Origin: Sphingomonadaceae bacterium
Lineage (GTDB): Bacteria > Pseudomonadota > Alphaproteobacteria > Sphingomonadales > Sphingomonadaceae
Assembly (NCBI GenBank): GCA_019239915.1
Contig: JAFAZF010000051.1
Span: 1-64,000 of the forward strand
Reading direction: 5' to 3'
Length of the DNA: 64,000 nucleotides
Below are positions 27,092-36,465 of this stretch, piece by piece. A model generated the notes under the pieces. That model saw nothing but the letters and a program-made list of their open reading frames with translations. It searched no databases and was not told the origin of the DNA. Both the position numbers and the translations under genes were made by a program. Position 1 is the first letter of the stretch; each line of letters begins with the position of its first letter.

Positions 27092-27334
27092 GTGCTGGAG
27101 AGTGATATCCATGCAACCTATTTCTATGTGGGCGTGACGAGCCGAGAGACCGCCACGCAGGAGCTCGCCGACACTTTCATCAAGGCGCTCGGCCGGGCGT
27201 TCACGACCAAGGACAAACCGATGATCGACGCGCAACAGGCTATGATCGGCACGGCGGAGATTATGGACCTGAACCCGGCGCTGCTGCCGATCGAAAAGGC
27301 AGGCGTGCTCGCGCGACGCACGCTGGCCCACTGA
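27092..27334 (+). pseudogene. C-terminal remnant of a VanA-like Rieske aromatic oxygenase
   Basis: About 75 residues match the C-terminal end of vanillate O-demethylase-type oxygenases: ATYFYVGVTSRETATQ, then FTTKDKPMIDAQQAMIG, then LLPIEKAGVLARRTLAH, ending at the normal family C-terminus. The Rieske and catalytic iron domains (roughly 270 residues) are absent upstream, so this is a 5'-truncated fragment. Vanillate demethylation releases formaldehyde, which would explain a former link with the formaldehyde-oxidising genes just downstream; that link is inference. Confidence 0.7.
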
Positions 27335-27441
27335 TCGCCGGAGAGGCTGAAGCCAAGCTGGCGCCACCGTGATGGCGCCACCAACTACAGAAGCTCGCGA
27401 GCGATCATGGCAGTGAGTCGAAAGTCATCGAGGGAGAAACT

Positions 27442-28554
27442 ATGAAGACGCGCGCAGCAGTCGCGTTTGAAGCCAAGCGCCCGCTCGAGATCGTCGAGGT
27501 CGATCTCGAGGGACCGAAGGCGGGCGAGGTACTCGTCGAGATCATGGCGACGGGCATCTGCCATACCGACGCCTACACGCTCGACGGTTTCGACAGCGAG
27601 GGCATCTTCCCCTCAATTCTGGGCCACGAAGGCGCCGGCATCGTTCGCGAGGTCGGCGCCGGCGTCATCTCGGTGAAGCCCGGCGATCACGTCATCCCGC
27701 TCTACACGCCCGAATGCCGCCAATGTAAGTCGTGCCTCTCCGGCAAGACCAATCTCTGCACCGCGATCCGCGCCACCCAAGGCGCCGGGCTGATGCCCGA
27801 CGGCACCTCGCGCTTCTCCTACAAGGGCAGCCGGCTCTTCCACTATATGGGCTGCTCGACCTTCTCGAACTTCACCGTACTGCCCGAAATCGCGGTCGCC
27901 AGGATCCGCAAGGACGCGCCGTTCCAGACCAGCTGCTACATCGGCTGCGGCGTCACCACCGGCGTCGGTGCGGTGGTCAACACCGCCAAGGTGCAGGTCG
28001 GCGACAATGTCGTGGTGTTCGGCCTCGGCGGCATCGGCCTCAACGTGCTGCAGGGCGCCAGAATGGCGGGCGCCAACAAGATCATCGGTGTCGACATCAA
28101 TCCCGATCGCGAGGAATGGGGTCACAGGTTCGGCATGACCGACTTCCTCAACTCGAAGGGCCTGTCGCGCGAAGAGACCGTCGCCAAGGTGCTGGCGCTG
28201 ACCGACGGCGGCGCCGACTATACGTTCGACGCGACCGGCAACACCGAGGTGATGCGCACCGCACTCGAATGCTGCCATCGCGGCTGGGGCACCTCGATCA
28301 TCATCGGCGTCGCCGAGGCCGGCAAGGAGATCGCCACCCGGCCCTTCCAGCTCGTCACCGGGCGCAACTGGCGCGGCACCGCGTTCGGCGGCGCCAAGGG
28401 CCGCACCGACGTGCCCAAGATCGTCGACTGGTACATGGCCGGCAAGATCGCAATCGATCCGATGATCACGCACGTGCTCACGCTCGACGACATCAACAAG
28501 GGCTTCGACCTGATGCATGCGGGCGAGAGCATCCGCAGCGTGGTGGTGTATTGA
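27442..28554 (+). CDS. frmA: S-(hydroxymethyl)glutathione dehydrogenase / class III alcohol dehydrogenase
   Basis: The 370-residue zinc enzyme oxidises the formaldehyde-glutathione adduct to S-formylglutathione with NAD+. Visible are the catalytic zinc ligands (Cys in GICHTDAYT, His in LGHEGAGIV), the structural zinc cysteines in [17 protein letters not shown], and the Rossmann motif [20 protein letters not shown] lies seven bases before the ATG. A GGCGCC hairpin at 27360-27379 lies upstream. Downstream glyoxalase-like, fghA and fds genes form a formaldehyde detoxification series. Confidence 0.95.
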   Translation: MKTRAAVAFEAKRPLEIVEVDLEGPKAGEVLVEIMATGICHTDAYTLDGFDSEGIFPSILGHEGAGIVREVGAGVISVKPGDHVIPLYTPECRQCKSCLSGKTNLCTAIRATQGAGLMPDGTSRFSYKGSRLFHYMGCSTFSNFTVLPEIAVARIRKDAPFQTSCYIGCGVTTGVGAVVNTAKVQVGDNVVVFGLGGIGLNVLQGARMAGANKIIGVDINPDREEWGHRFGMTDFLNSKGLSREETVAKVLALTDGGADYTFDATGNTEVMRTALECCHRGWGTSIIIGVAEAGKEIATRPFQLVTGRNWRGTAFGGAKGRTDVPKIVDWYMAGKIAIDPMITHVLTLDDINKGFDLMHAGESIRSVVVY

Positions 28555-28598
28555 GCAACCGGCTGGTGCGGCAGCAACTCCTCAAAACTGACGGCGCA

Positions 28599-29022
28599 AT
28601 GGCGATGCTGCGGATGGTTTCGGCATTGCTCTACATGCAGCACGGCACACAGAAGATTTCATTTTCCTGGTCTCGGCCACAATCCGCAGTCGTTCGCACT
28701 GCTGAGCCTTGTCGGTCTCGACGGCGTTCTGGAGCTTTTCGGCGGCTTCCTCCTGATCGGCCTGTTCATTCGACCGGTTTCCTTCATCTTGGCCGGCGAG
28801 ATGGCCGTCGCTTACTGGTTCATCCGTTTTAGGTTCGGCCTGCAAATGCCCGATGGCATTTTCCCGGTCGTGAACGGCGGTGATTTGGCTATCCTGTTCT
28901 GCTTCGTCTTCCTTGCGATCTGCGTAGCTGAAGCCGAGATTTTCAGTATCGATCGCTTGCGCCTCGCCTCACCCGACGCAGATCCCAGCTACCAGCGGAA
29001 TGAAACGACCACGGGAGAATGA
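28599..29022 (+). pseudogene. Frameshifted DoxX family membrane protein
   Basis: The N-terminus MLRMVSALLYMQHGTQK reads in one frame, and the rest, starting HNPQSFALLSLVGLDGVLEL, continues in another frame to the TGA at 29020-29022. The junction is near 28652, within a T-rich run. Joined, the two parts give a four-helix DoxX protein of about 140 residues. The later part keeps the family sequence GEMAVAYWFI and GGDLAILFCFVFLA. Either a real frameshift or a sequencing error explains it; other broken genes nearby favour real decay. It sits between frmA and the VOC gene in the same direction. Confidence 0.75.
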
Positions 29023-29023
29023 C

Positions 29024-29422
29024 ATGTCTGTGATTTCCGGCGATGGTGTTTTTTCGGACGTCTTTAGCGGCGCGATGGATGTACATGCATCGGCCACGTT
29101 TTACGATGCGACGCTCGGTGCTTTGGGCATCAAGAATTTGGGGCCATTCGGCAATGGCTGGATACTCTATGGCCGCGACAAGCCTGCCTTCATCATCGCC
29201 AAGCCAGGCAATGGAGCGGCGGCGTCAAGTAACGGCGTCACGACCGGCTTTGCGGCCAAGACCCCGGCGGAGGTCGACGCCTTCCACGCTGCCGGCGTTG
29301 CCAATGGCGGTATCGACGAGGGCGCGGCCGGCCCTCGCGCCCACTTGCCGGGTGCCTACGTCGCCTACCTGCGCGATCCGAGCGGCAACAAGATCTGCGT
29401 CAACGCCTTTAACGGGAGCTGA
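29024..29422 (+). CDS. VOC (glyoxalase/bleomycin-resistance fold) protein
   Basis: This 132-residue protein has two beta-alpha-beta-beta-beta modules. The segment DVHASATFYDATLGALGI opens the first module; AHLPGAYVAYLRDPSGNKI closes the second with a typical metal/substrate strand. ATG 29024 has GGGAGA at 29013-29018 and follows the broken doxX stop directly. The homologous position in formaldehyde operons suggests a role in the same stress response. The substrate is unknown, and glyoxalase I activity is not implied. Confidence 0.85.
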   Translation: MSVISGDGVFSDVFSGAMDVHASATFYDATLGALGIKNLGPFGNGWILYGRDKPAFIIAKPGNGAAASSNGVTTGFAAKTPAEVDAFHAAGVANGGIDEGAAGPRAHLPGAYVAYLRDPSGNKICVNAFNGS

Positions 29423-29424
29423 GG

Positions 29425-30282
29425 GTGGAACAGGTCAGCGTCAACCGGGCCTTCGCCGGCCTCCAAGGCGTGTATAGCCATGCTTCGTCTTCGACGGGGA
29501 CGGAGATGACCTTCTCGGTCTATGTTCCCGACCATGCCTCCGGAGCGAGGCTGCCGATCGTCTGGTATCTGTCGGGCCTCACCTGCACCCATGCCAACGT
29601 CACCGAGAAGGGCGAATTTCGCGCCGCCTGCGCCAAGCTCGGCCTGATCTTCGTCGCGCCGGACACCAGCCCGCGCGGCGAGGCGGTGCCGGACGATCCG
29701 GCGGGGGCCTATGATTTCGGACTGGGCGCCGGGTTCTACGTCGACGCGACGCAGCAGCCCTATGCGGCGAACTACCGCATGTGGAGCTACGTCACGGAGG
29801 AACTGCCGGCGCTGATCGCGAAGCAGTTCCCAGCCGATCTGGCTCGCCAGTCGATCATGGGCCATTCGATGGGGCGCCACGGAGCGCTGACGATCGGGCT
29901 GACCTATCCGGAGCGTTTCGCGGCGGTGTCCGCCTTCGCGCCGATCGTAGCACCGGGCCGGGTTCCCTGGGGTGAGAAGGCGCTCGGCGGCTATCTGGGC
30001 GCCGATAGATCAGCGTGGCGCAAGCATGACGCGGTCGCGCTGATCGAGGATGGAGCTCGTCTGCCGGCGATCCTGGTGGATCAGGGAGGCGACGATGCCT
30101 TCCTGAAGGAGCAGCTGAAACCGGAGCTTCTCAAGGGTGCATGCGAGGCTGCCGGGATCGAGCTGACCCTGCGGCTGCAGCCCGGCTACGATCACAGCTA
30201 CTATTTCATCTCCACGTTCATGGCCGACCATCTTCGCTGGCATGCGGAGCGGCTGAATGGGCGGCGGCTCGAGGTGCATTGA
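29425..30282 (+). CDS. fghA: S-formylglutathione hydrolase
   Basis: The 285-residue esterase D-family alpha/beta hydrolase completes formaldehyde oxidation by releasing formate and glutathione. The nucleophile Ser148 lies in [11 protein letters not shown] (most relatives have Gly where this has Arg); the catalytic Asp region is DQGGDDAFL and the His is in [12 protein letters not shown] at 29425 follows the VOC stop by two bases, with GGGAG upstream. Its TGA overlaps the ATG of the next, broken ferredoxin gene. Confidence 0.94.
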   Translation: MEQVSVNRAFAGLQGVYSHASSSTGTEMTFSVYVPDHASGARLPIVWYLSGLTCTHANVTEKGEFRAACAKLGLIFVAPDTSPRGEAVPDDPAGAYDFGLGAGFYVDATQQPYAANYRMWSYVTEELPALIAKQFPADLARQSIMGHSMGRHGALTIGLTYPERFAAVSAFAPIVAPGRVPWGEKALGGYLGADRSAWRKHDAVALIEDGARLPAILVDQGGDDAFLKEQLKPELLKGACEAAGIELTLRLQPGYDHSYYFISTFMADHLRWHAERLNGRRLEVH

Positions 30283-30621
30283 TGCCAAAGCTGATCGTAA
30301 CGGATCGTGATGGCATGCAGACCGCGATCGAAGGGGCGCCGGGCCTCTCTGGTATGGAAATCTTTCGCGCTGCCGGCTTCGACGAGCTGCTGGCTGCTGG
30401 CTGCTGGCTGCTGGCGCTTTGCGGCGGATGCTGCTTATGCGCGACAATGCCACGTTCATGTCGGGCCGGCTCACGCGGAGGCTCTGCTGCCGATGGGTGC
30501 GGACGAGAACGATCTTCTCGAGAGCTCCGATCATCTGCTACCCACCTCGCGCCTGTTATGTCAGCTCGCCTTCGCGGCATCGCTGGACGGTTTGGAGGTG
30601 CGGATTGCCCCGGAAGACTGA
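30282..30621 (+). pseudogene. Frameshifted 2Fe-2S ferredoxin
   Basis: The start [18 protein letters not shown] is that of an adrenodoxin-type ferredoxin, coupled to fghA by ATGA. A 21-base expansion of a 7-base repeat inserts seven residues just before the CGGCC cluster motif. An extra A near 30451 then shifts the frame before the next cysteine. The true continuation in another frame reads [15 protein letters not shown] and ends LEVRIAPED. No full-length product can be made in one frame. The intact form would have been about 105 residues. Confidence 0.85.
30387..30414 (+). repeat. Tandem repeat (CTGCTGG) x4 inside the ferredoxin remnant
   Basis: Four perfect head-to-tail copies of the heptamer CTGCTGG. 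Related ferredoxins need one copy here (encoding Leu-Leu-Ala before the CGGC motif), so three extra units (21 bases, in frame) appear to have been gained by slippage. Confidence 0.9.
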
Positions 30622-30746
30622 AGTTATCCGCTGGTGGCGCCCCGAGACCTTCCACGACGCGCTTCCTGCCGGCATGAGCCATGGCAGCGCAGCGCCGGCG
30701 ACCTCCCTACGGCAGCGCTTCGGCAAATAGCGCGGCGGCAGCGAGC

Positions 30747-31262
30747 ATGTCTGATCTTCAGCACGCGACCAGCCCCTCAGGCACGCGTCCCCCGACCGGA
30801 GATGACGAGGCACGCGCGCTGGTCGAGCGTCTTGCCGAACCGTGTACGGGCCGGCGTGGCGCGCTGTTGCCGCTCCTCCACGCGATCCAGCACGAAGTGG
30901 GTTGGATACCGGACTCGCTCGTTCCCTTCGTCGCGCACGCCTTGAACCTCAGCCGCGCCGAGATCCACGGCGTCATCACCTTCTATCCTGATTTTCGACG
31001 GCGTCCGGCCGGACGCCATGTCGTCAAGCTCTGTCGGGCCGAGGCCTGCCAGGCTCGAGGCGGGGCGGCGATCGAGGCGGCCGCCGCCGATCGCTTCGGC
31101 GTCGCGATGGGCGAGACCCGCCCCGATGGCCAGGTCACTCTGGAGCCGATCTACTGCCTCGGGTTGTGCGCCACTGGACCCAATGCGCTGGTCGATGGCA
31201 AGCCGGTGTCGCGCGTCGATGCTGCCCGGCTCGAGCGGATCGCGGCGGAGATCGCGGCATGA
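30747..31262 (+). CDS. fdsG: NAD-dependent formate dehydrogenase gamma subunit
   Basis: The 171-residue NuoE-like protein carries a 2Fe-2S cluster. Its helical N-terminal part has LLPLLHAIQHEVGWIPDS, and the thioredoxin-like domain has the four cluster cysteines in KLCRAEACQ and YCLGLCATGPN. It passes electrons to the flavin subunit FdsB. ATG 30747 fits the family; a longer in-frame start at 30681 adds a non-homologous Ala/Arg stretch. The stop overlaps fdsB (ATGA). Gene order G-B-(fdhD)-A-D is a variant of the usual fdsGBACD, with fdhD in place between B and A. Confidence 0.92.
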   Translation: MSDLQHATSPSGTRPPTGDDEARALVERLAEPCTGRRGALLPLLHAIQHEVGWIPDSLVPFVAHALNLSRAEIHGVITFYPDFRRRPAGRHVVKLCRAEACQARGGAAIEAAAADRFGVAMGETRPDGQVTLEPIYCLGLCATGPNALVDGKPVSRVDAARLERIAAEIAA

Positions 31263-32809
31263 CGCGCGTCTTCGTCAGCTGCGACATGGCCTCGGTGGCG
31301 CTCGGTGCGGACGAGCTGGCGGATGCGCTTGCGGTGGCGGGTGCCGAGGTGGTGCGCACCGGCAGCCGTGGCCTCTTCCGCATCGAGCCGCTTGTCGAGG
31401 TCGAGACCGGCGGCGGACGGATCGCCTACGGCCCCGTGGCGGCGGACGAGGTCGCGGCGGTGCTCGACGGAACGCACCCCAATTGCCTGGGTGATCTCGC
31501 CGCGCTCCCGTTCTTTGCGCACCAGCAGCGCTTCACGTTCGCGCGTGTCGGCATCACCGATCCGCTCAGCCTCTCCGATTACGTTTCGCACGGTGGCTGG
31601 GCAGGCCTCCAGCGCACGCGCGCGATGTCGCCTCAGCAGGTGGTCGACGCGGTCAAGGCGTCCGGGCTGCGCGGGCGGGGCGGGGCGGGCTTCCCGACAG
31701 GGATCAAGTGGCAGACGGTGCTGGACACGCCATCGGCCGAAAAATTCATCGTATGCAACGCCGACGAGGGCGACAGCGGCACCTTCGCGGATCGCATGCT
31801 GCTGGAAGGCGACCCCTATTGCCTCATCGAGGGCATGGCGATCGCGGCGCATGCCGTCGGTGGCACGCACGGGTACATCTACGTCCGCTCCGAATATCCC
31901 TTCGCGATCCGCACCCTACGCGAGGCGATCTTCCGCTCCGCGCACCTGATCGCGCCCTTTACGCTGGAGGTGCGCGAGGGTGCGGGCGCCTATGTCTGCG
32001 GCGAGGAGACGGCGCTGCTCGATTCGATCGAGGGCAAACGCGGGCAAGTTCGCGCCAAGCCGCCGCTGCCCGCGATCCAGGGTCTGTTCGGCCGCCCGAC
32101 CGTCATCAACAATGTGCTGTCGCTCGCGGCGGTGCCCTTCATCCTAGCTGAGGGGCCGGAGCGCTATTCCGAGGTCGGGTTCGGCCGGTCGCGCGGCACG
32201 ATGCCCGTGCAGCTCGCGGGCAACGTGAAGAATGGCGGGCTGTTCGAGATCGGCTTCGGCATCACCCTCGGCGAGCTGGTCGAGAAGATCGGCGGCGGAA
32301 CCGAGAGCGGGCGTCCGGTCCGCGCGGTACAGGTCGGCGGGCCGCTCGGCGCCTATTTCCCGCCCTCGATGTTCGATTTGCCCTTCGACTATGAGGCTTT
32401 CGCGCAGAAGGGCGGGCTGATCGGTCACGGCGGCGTGACGGTGTTTGACGACAGCGTGGATATGCTGGCGATGGCGCGCTTCGCGATGGAATTCTGCGCG
32501 GTCGAGAGCTGCGGCAAGTGCACGCCCTGCCGGATCGGCTCGACGCGTGGCGTCGAAACGATAGACCGCATCCGCGCCGGCGGACGGCGCGGCGACGCGG
32601 TCGAGGTGCTGCCGCAGATGCGCAATGCGCGCGCCGCCGCGCGCGGCGTGGATCAGGAGATCGCTCTGCTGCGCGATCTCTGCGAGGTGATGAAGTATGG
32701 CTCGCTCTGCGCGCTGGGCGGCTTCACGCCCTATCCGGTGCTGAGCGCGCTCGAATTCTTTCCGGAGGATTTCGGTGCCGAGGTTCCCGATGCTGCGGCC
32801 CGACGCTGA
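31259..32809 (+). CDS. fdsB: NAD-dependent formate dehydrogenase beta (flavin) subunit
   Basis: The 516-residue NuoF-like subunit has an N-terminal thioredoxin-like part (about 1-110), then the FMN/NADH domain with GLRGRGGAGFPTGIKW and CNADEGDSGTF, and a C-terminal 4Fe-4S site with ESCGKCTPCRIG and a last Cys in GSLCALGG. It reduces NAD+ with electrons from formate. All cofactor motifs are intact. It starts on the fdsG stop. Confidence 0.95.
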   Translation: MTRVFVSCDMASVALGADELADALAVAGAEVVRTGSRGLFRIEPLVEVETGGGRIAYGPVAADEVAAVLDGTHPNCLGDLAALPFFAHQQRFTFARVGITDPLSLSDYVSHGGWAGLQRTRAMSPQQVVDAVKASGLRGRGGAGFPTGIKWQTVLDTPSAEKFIVCNADEGDSGTFADRMLLEGDPYCLIEGMAIAAHAVGGTHGYIYVRSEYPFAIRTLREAIFRSAHLIAPFTLEVREGAGAYVCGEETALLDSIEGKRGQVRAKPPLPAIQGLFGRPTVINNVLSLAAVPFILAEGPERYSEVGFGRSRGTMPVQLAGNVKNGGLFEIGFGITLGELVEKIGGGTESGRPVRAVQVGGPLGAYFPPSMFDLPFDYEAFAQKGGLIGHGGVTVFDDSVDMLAMARFAMEFCAVESCGKCTPCRIGSTRGVETIDRIRAGGRRGDAVEVLPQMRNARAAARGVDQEIALLRDLCEVMKYGSLCALGGFTPYPVLSALEFFPEDFGAEVPDAAARR

Positions 32810-33610
32810 GTTGCCGCCGAGACGGTCCCTGCGCACCGTCTGCGCTTCGATGCCGCCCCTGACGAGCTTGGCGCGCGCGATGTGCCGGCCGAGGCGCCGG
32901 CCTTCGAACATGATGATGTCGGCCATGCCGTGATGATGGCGACGCCCGTCGATCTCGAGGATTATGCGGTCGGCTTCACGCTCACCGAACGGCTCGCGGC
33001 GAAGGCGGAAGATATCGCCGATGTCGAGGTGGCGGAGTTGCCCTGCGGCTGGGCGGCCCGCATCACGCTGCGTGAGGATGCGAGCGAGGGGCTGCGCGAG
33101 CGCGTGCGCCGAAGTCTGACCGAGGGGAGCTGCGGACTCAGCGGGCTGGAGACGATCGAGCAGGTGCTCCGCCCGCTGCCGCGGCTCGCGCCAGGCGCCA
33201 GGGTGACACGCGTCGCGGTCGCGCGCGCGCGGCGATCGGCAGCGGCTCGGCAGCGCCAGCGGTGCCGCACACGCCGCGGCCTTCTGCGATCCGGACGGGG
33301 CGCCACTGCTGGTGCGCGAGGATGTCGGCCGGCACAATGCGATGGGCAAGCTGATCGGCGCCGCCGCGCGCGCGGAACTCAATCGCGCCTCGGGCTTCCT
33401 ACTGCTGACGGCGCGCTGTAGCTACGAACTCGTCGAGAAGGCGACTTTCATGGGCTGTCCGATGCTTGTCAGTATCTCCGCGCCGACCAGCCTGCGGCCG
33501 AGCGAGCGCGCGAAGCCGATCCCACGCTGGTGACGCTGGCGCGGCACGATAGCATGCTGGTACTCAACGAACCCCACGCGCCATTCGTCGAAAGCGACGG
33601 GAAGGACTGA
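32790..33610 (+). pseudogene. fdhD: fdhD (formate dehydrogenase sulfurtransferase) with about three frameshifts
   Basis: Homology to FdhD is scattered over three frames. ATG 32790 gives MLRPDAELPP, overlapping the fdsB end. After a shift near 32818 the reading is ETVPAHRLRFDAAPDEL through HAVMMATPVDLEDYAVGF to LETIEQVLRPL. After a shift near 33220-33245 it is GAPLLVREDVGRHNAMGKL to CPMLVSISAPTSL. After a third near 33494 it is AERAREADPTLVTLARHD to the TGA at 33608. FdhD delivers sulfur to the molybdenum cofactor of formate dehydrogenases and is normally essential for their activity. The 'SCGLSG' region replaces the usual Cys-x-x-Cys loop with only one Cys. Confidence 0.85.
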
Positions 33611-33612
33611 TC

Positions 33613-36465
33613 ATGGCCTGGATCGGAGAGATCGACCTCGGCACCAAGCCCGCCCGTGCGGCGACGCAGACGATGGTGTCGCTCAGCATCGACGGGCATG
33701 CCATTGAGGTGCCCGAGGGCACCTCGGTGATGCGTGCCGCCGCGCTGATGGGCACGACGATCCCCAAGCTCTGCGCGACCGACACGCTGGAGGCGTTCGG
33801 CTCGTGCCGTCTCTGCCTCGTCGAGATCGACGGCCGGCCGGGCTACCCCGCTTCCTGCACGACCCCGGTGACGCCCGGCATGGTCGTGCGCACGCAGACG
33901 GACCGGCTCAAGCAACTCCGCCGCGGCGTGATGGAGCTCTACATCTCCGATCACCCGCTCGATTGCCTGACCTGCCCGGCGAACGGCGATTGCGAATTGC
34001 AGGACCAAGCCGGCGCGGTCGGCCTGCGCGAGGTGCGCTACGGCTATGAGGGCAAGAACCACCTCAAGGTCGAGAAGGACAGCTCAAATCCCTATTTTGA
34101 CTTCGATCCGACCAAGTGCATCGTCTGCTCGCGCTGCGTGCGCGCCTGCGACGAGATCCAGGGCACCTTTGCGCTGACCGTCGACGATCGCGGCTTCGCC
34201 TCGGCGATCGTGCCCAGCCAGAAGCAGGATTTCCTGTCCTCGGAATGCGTGTCCTGCGGCGCCTGCGTCCAGGCCTGCCCGACCTCGGCGCTTCAGGAAA
34301 AGAAGGTCGCCGAGATCGGCACGCCGGATCGCGCCGTCGTCACCACCTGCGCCTATTGCGGCGTCGGCTGCGCCTTTCGCGCCGAGATGCGCGGGGAAGA
34401 GCTCGTCCGCATGGTGCCTTGGAAGGAGGGCAAGGCCAATCGCGGGCATAGCTGCGTCAAGGGGCGCTTCGCCTGGGGCTATGCGCAGCATCGGGACCGC
34501 ATCCTCTCGCCGATGATCCGCGAGAGCGTCGATCAGCCCTGGCGCGAGGTGAGCTGGGAGGAGGCGATCGCCCGCACCGCCTCCGAATTCCAGCGCATCC
34601 AAGCCAAGTACGGCACGCGCTCGGTGGGCGGTATCACGTCCAGCCGCTGCACCAACGAGGAGACCTACCTCGTCCAGAAGATGGTTCGGCAGGGGTTCGG
34701 CAACAATAATGTCGATACCTGCGCGCGGGTCTGCCACTCGCCGACCGGTTACGGACTCAAGACAACGTTCGGCACTTCGGCGGGCACGCAGGATTTCGAC
34801 AGCGTGCGGCAGTCCGACGTCATCCTCGTGATCGGGGCTAATCCAACCGATGGCCATCCGGTGTTCGGGAGCCGAATGAAGCAGCGCCTGCGCGAAGGCG
34901 CCAAATTGATCGTGATCGATCCGCGTCGCGTCGATCTCGTCCGCACGCCCCATATCGTCGCCGACCACCACCTGCCGCTCCGGCCCGGCACCAACGTCGC
35001 GGTGCTGACCGCGATGGCGCACGTCGTCGTGACTGAGAAGCTCTATGACGAGGCCTATATCCGTGCTCGCTGCGACTGGGACGAATTCATGGATTGGGCG
35101 GATTTCGTCGCCCAGCCGGAGCGCTCGCCCGAGGCGACCGAGACGCTGACCCGCGTGCCGGCGGACGAGCTGCGCGCCACGGCGCGGCTTTACGCGACGG
35201 GTGGCCGCGCTGCGATCTACTATGGCCTCGGCGTCACCGAGCACAGCCAGGGTTCGTCGACTGTCATGGCGATCGCCAATCTCGCTATGGCGACGGGCAA
35301 TGTCGGGATTGAGGGTGCGGGCGTGAACCCGCTGCGCGGCCAGAACAACGTCCAGGGCTCGTGCGACATGGGCAGTTTTCCGCACGAGTATCCAGGCTAC
35401 CGCCACGTCGCCGACGATGCGACGCGTCAGCTGTTCGAGACGGCTTGGGGCGTCGACCTCGATCCCGAACCCGGGCTGCGCATCAACAACATGCTCGATG
35501 CCGCGACCGAGGGCGAGTTCAAGGCGCTGTTCATTCAGGGCGAGGACATCCTTCAGTCCGATCCCAACACGACGCATGTCGCGGCTGGCCTCGCGGCCAT
35601 GGAATGCGTCGTGGTGCAGGATCTCTTCCTGAACGAGACCGCCAATTACGCGCACATCTTCCTGCCGGGATCGACCTTTCTCGAGAAGGACGGCACGTTC
35701 ACCAACGCCGAGCGGCGCGTCCAGCGCGTGCGCAAGGTGATGGAACCGAAGAACGGCTATGCCGACTGGGAGGTGGTCCAGCTCGTCGCCCGGGCGCTGG
35801 GGCTCGGCTGGACGTACACCCATCCGTCCGAGATCATGGACGAGATCGCGGCGCTCACGCCGACCTTCGCACGCGTGAGCTATGGCGCACTCGAGGAGCA
35901 TGGTTCGCTGCAATGGCCGGCGACGGACGCCGCGCCGGCCGGAACGCCGACCATGCACATCGACGCATTCGTGCGCGGCAAGGGGCACTTCGTCGTCACC
36001 GATTACATTCCGACCGACGAGAAGACTGGACCACGCTTCCCGCTGCTCCTGACCACCGGCCGCATTCTCAGTCACTACAATGTCGGCGCACAGACGCGGC
36101 GCACCGACAATGTCGCCTGGCATCCCGAGGACCGGCTCGAGATTCATCCGGTCGATGCCGAGGATCGTGGCGTGCGCGACGGAGATTGGGTGGCGTTGCG
36201 CAGCCGCGCTGGCGACACGACGCTGCGCGCACTCCTCACCGATCGTGTCGCGCCGGGTGTCGTCTACACGACGTTCCACCACCCCGCTACGCAGGCCAAC
36301 GTAATCACCACCGACTATTCGGACTGGGCAACGAGTTGCCCAGAATACAAGGTCACTGCGGTGCAGGTCTCACCGTCGAACGGACCGAGCGATTGGCAAG
36401 AGCGCTATCAGGCTCATGCTGCTCGATCCCGTCGTATCGAGCGGCTCGGCGAGCCGGCCGAATGA
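33613..36465 (+). CDS. fdsA: NAD-dependent formate dehydrogenase alpha (molybdenum) subunit
   Basis: The 950-residue catalytic subunit is intact. The N-terminal 2Fe-2S domain contains GSCRLCLVEIDG; next come a His-Cys 4Fe-4S region (HPLDCLTCPANGDCELQ) and two ferredoxin clusters (CIVCSRCVRACDE, CVSCGACVQACP). The Mo-bisMGD domain starts with CAYCGVGCAF, with catalytic Cys374 in ARVCHSPTGYG (a Cys, not selenocysteine, enzyme). The C-terminal molybdopterin-binding domain has TGRILSHYN and the TFHHP stretch. It oxidises formate to CO2 in the cytoplasm. ATG 33613 lies two bases after the fdhD remnant. Confidence 0.96.
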   Translation: MAWIGEIDLGTKPARAATQTMVSLSIDGHAIEVPEGTSVMRAAALMGTTIPKLCATDTLEAFGSCRLCLVEIDGRPGYPASCTTPVTPGMVVRTQTDRLKQLRRGVMELYISDHPLDCLTCPANGDCELQDQAGAVGLREVRYGYEGKNHLKVEKDSSNPYFDFDPTKCIVCSRCVRACDEIQGTFALTVDDRGFASAIVPSQKQDFLSSECVSCGACVQACPTSALQEKKVAEIGTPDRAVVTTCAYCGVGCAFRAEMRGEELVRMVPWKEGKANRGHSCVKGRFAWGYAQHRDRILSPMIRESVDQPWREVSWEEAIARTASEFQRIQAKYGTRSVGGITSSRCTNEETYLVQKMVRQGFGNNNVDTCARVCHSPTGYGLKTTFGTSAGTQDFDSVRQSDVILVIGANPTDGHPVFGSRMKQRLREGAKLIVIDPRRVDLVRTPHIVADHHLPLRPGTNVAVLTAMAHVVVTEKLYDEAYIRARCDWDEFMDWADFVAQPERSPEATETLTRVPADELRATARLYATGGRAAIYYGLGVTEHSQGSSTVMAIANLAMATGNVGIEGAGVNPLRGQNNVQGSCDMGSFPHEYPGYRHVADDATRQLFETAWGVDLDPEPGLRINNMLDAATEGEFKALFIQGEDILQSDPNTTHVAAGLAAMECVVVQDLFLNETANYAHIFLPGSTFLEKDGTFTNAERRVQRVRKVMEPKNGYADWEVVQLVARALGLGWTYTHPSEIMDEIAALTPTFARVSYGALEEHGSLQWPATDAAPAGTPTMHIDAFVRGKGHFVVTDYIPTDEKTGPRFPLLLTTGRILSHYNVGAQTRRTDNVAWHPEDRLEIHPVDAEDRGVRDGDWVALRSRAGDTTLRALLTDRVAPGVVYTTFHHPATQANVITTDYSDWATSCPEYKVTAVQVSPSNGPSDWQERYQAHAARSRRIERLGEPAE

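Noticed and set aside
27360-27379. GGCGCCA-CCGTGA-TGGCGCC hairpin upstream of frmA considered as a terminator or operator
   Set aside because: There is no U-run after it for a terminator, and no second copy or known regulator (such as FrmR) near to support an operator.
30681-30746. Longer start for fdsG adding 22 residues
   Set aside because: The added residues are Ala/Arg low complexity and not part of the NuoE-like fold; ATG 30747 matches the family N-terminus better.
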